A stretch of 64,000 nt of DNA from Sipunculus nudus (Eukaryota > Annelida > Sipuncula > Golfingiida > Sipunculidae), in assembly GCA_026874595.1 (NCBI GenBank), contig CM049318.1, positions 45,178,456 to 45,242,455 of the forward strand, in the 5' to 3' direction. Of the stretch, positions 63,421 to 64,000 are shown in pieces (positions within the stretch are counted from its first letter, which is position 1; each line of letters starts with the position of its first letter). A program made the position numbers and the translations under genes. The notes beneath the pieces are model-generated. The model ran no database searches, was not told the DNA's origin, and worked only from the letters and a program-made list of their open reading frames with translations.

Positions 63421-64000
63421 TGGCCTTATAATGCTTCTACAAACGCTTCTGTCGCAATTTAAGTCGGCCATTTTTGCACAAAACACGATCCTGTATTACG
63501 CGAAAACCGAACTGATTTCGGCGAAAACGACGTTTGTAACCGGTTATCAACTGGACTAATGAAGCTTCTAAAACGCTTCTTTCGCAATTTAAATCGGCAA
63601 TTTTTGCACAAAACACGATCTTGTATTACGCGAAAACCGAGCTGATTTCGGCGAAAACGACCTTTGGAACAGGGTCTAAATGGCCTAATGAAGCTTCTAA
63701 AACGCTTCTTTCGCAATTTATGTCGGCCATTTTTGCAGAAAACACGATGTTGTATTACGCGAAAACCGAGTTGATTTTGGCGAAAACGACGTTTGTAACA
63801 GGGTCTAAACGGCCTAATGAAGCTTCCAAAACGCTTCTTTCGCAATTTAAATCGGCCATTTTTGCACAAAACACGATCTTGTATTACGCGAAAACCGAGC
63901 TGATTTCGGCGAAAACGACGTTTGTAACAGGGTCTAAATGGCCTAATGAAGCTTCTAAAACGCTTCTTTCGCAATTTAAATCGGCCATTTTTGCACAAAA
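63421..64000 (-). repeat. Diverged monomers at the right end of the window
   Basis: Substitutions become frequent. Examples are ccttataatgc and ctacaaac near 63424-63442, ctgtcgcaatttaag near 63450, gatcctg near 63488, accgaactg near 63505, accggttatcaactgg near 63539-63555, cggcaatttt near 63597, acctttgg near 63660, tttatgtcgg near 63718, gcagaaaacacgatgttg near 63735, gagttgattttgg near 63768, taaacgg near 63807 and cttccaaa near 63825. The last monomer and a half (about 63835-64000) is standard again. Length stays near 129 bp. This is compatible with proximity to an array edge. Confidence 0.75.

Larger units (their letters stand above)
24977..64000 (-). repeat. Satellite array, arm B (129-bp monomer, about 302 copies, inverted)
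   Basis: This is the same 129-bp satellite as arm A, but every monomer is reverse-complemented. It reads aatgaagcttct, then cgcaatttaaat, then cacaaaacacgatc. Orientation is constant from the gap to the end of the window. The arm carries the same variant families as arm A in complement, such as cttaatgg, cctaagg, gggtttaaa, ggtcat and the diverged monomer, so both arms come from one array family. It is tiled by several different higher-order repeats and contains one block of poor sequence quality, both listed separately. Confidence 0.98.

Noticed and set aside
1-64000. Telomeric repeats, rDNA, tRNA genes or transposon ends inside the array
   Set aside because: No short telomere-like repeat, no rRNA-like or tRNA-like segment and no terminal inverted or long terminal repeats were seen. 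All sequence is accounted for by satellite monomers or the gap.

Overview
The window is one satellite DNA array from start to end. I found no unique sequence, no recognisable gene, no RNA gene and no transposable element. A 129-bp monomer, about 41% G+C by my hand count of the first copy, is repeated head to tail roughly 490 times. That organisation points to eukaryotic heterochromatin of the centromeric, pericentromeric, subtelomeric or B-chromosome type, in a long-read assembly. I do not recognise the monomer family and cannot name the organism. Each standard monomer has one HindIII site (AAGCTT) and one SwaI/DraI site (ATTTAAAT), so either digest should give a 129-bp ladder.

Layout. Arm A (1-24476, about 190 monomers) reads in one orientation. 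A run of exactly 500 N (24477-24976) follows. Arm B (24977-64000, about 302 monomers) reads in the opposite orientation. The flip happens only at the gap, so it is either a real inversion or a contig-orientation error. Within the arms, rare monomer variants recur at fixed distances and define higher-order repeats (HORs) of changing size: about 34 monomers (4.38 kb) at 2.8-10 kb; 12, 15 and 11 monomers at 18-24 kb; 24 monomers (about 3.1 kb, two tandem copies) at 25-31.2 kb; 23 monomers (2.975 kb, two tandem copies) at 31.2-37.2 kb; 36 monomers (4.643 kb) at 42-49.1 kb; 19 monomers (about 2.45 kb) at 51.4-55.8 kb; 22 monomers (2.838 kb) with an inner 6-mer (774 bp) at 60-62.8 kb. One strongly diverged monomer occurs six times, three per arm. 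A variant pattern near the left edge recurs as a mirror image at about 48.3-50.0 kb, so the two arms belong to one HOR family.

The monomer looks like six 21-bp sub-repeats plus 3 bp (6 x 21 + 3 = 129). Because 129 is 43 codons, one frame on each strand stays open over long stretches. These are arithmetic consequences of the repeat, so I list no CDS.

Sequence quality varies. The block 49.6-55.83 kb carries dozens of scattered single-base indels and ends at a 7-bp duplication, as expected of an unpolished gap fill. The last 600 bp carry more substitutions than the rest, which may mean an array border lies just beyond. I found no gene-based system here; what merits attention is the repeat architecture and the assembly questions it raises.
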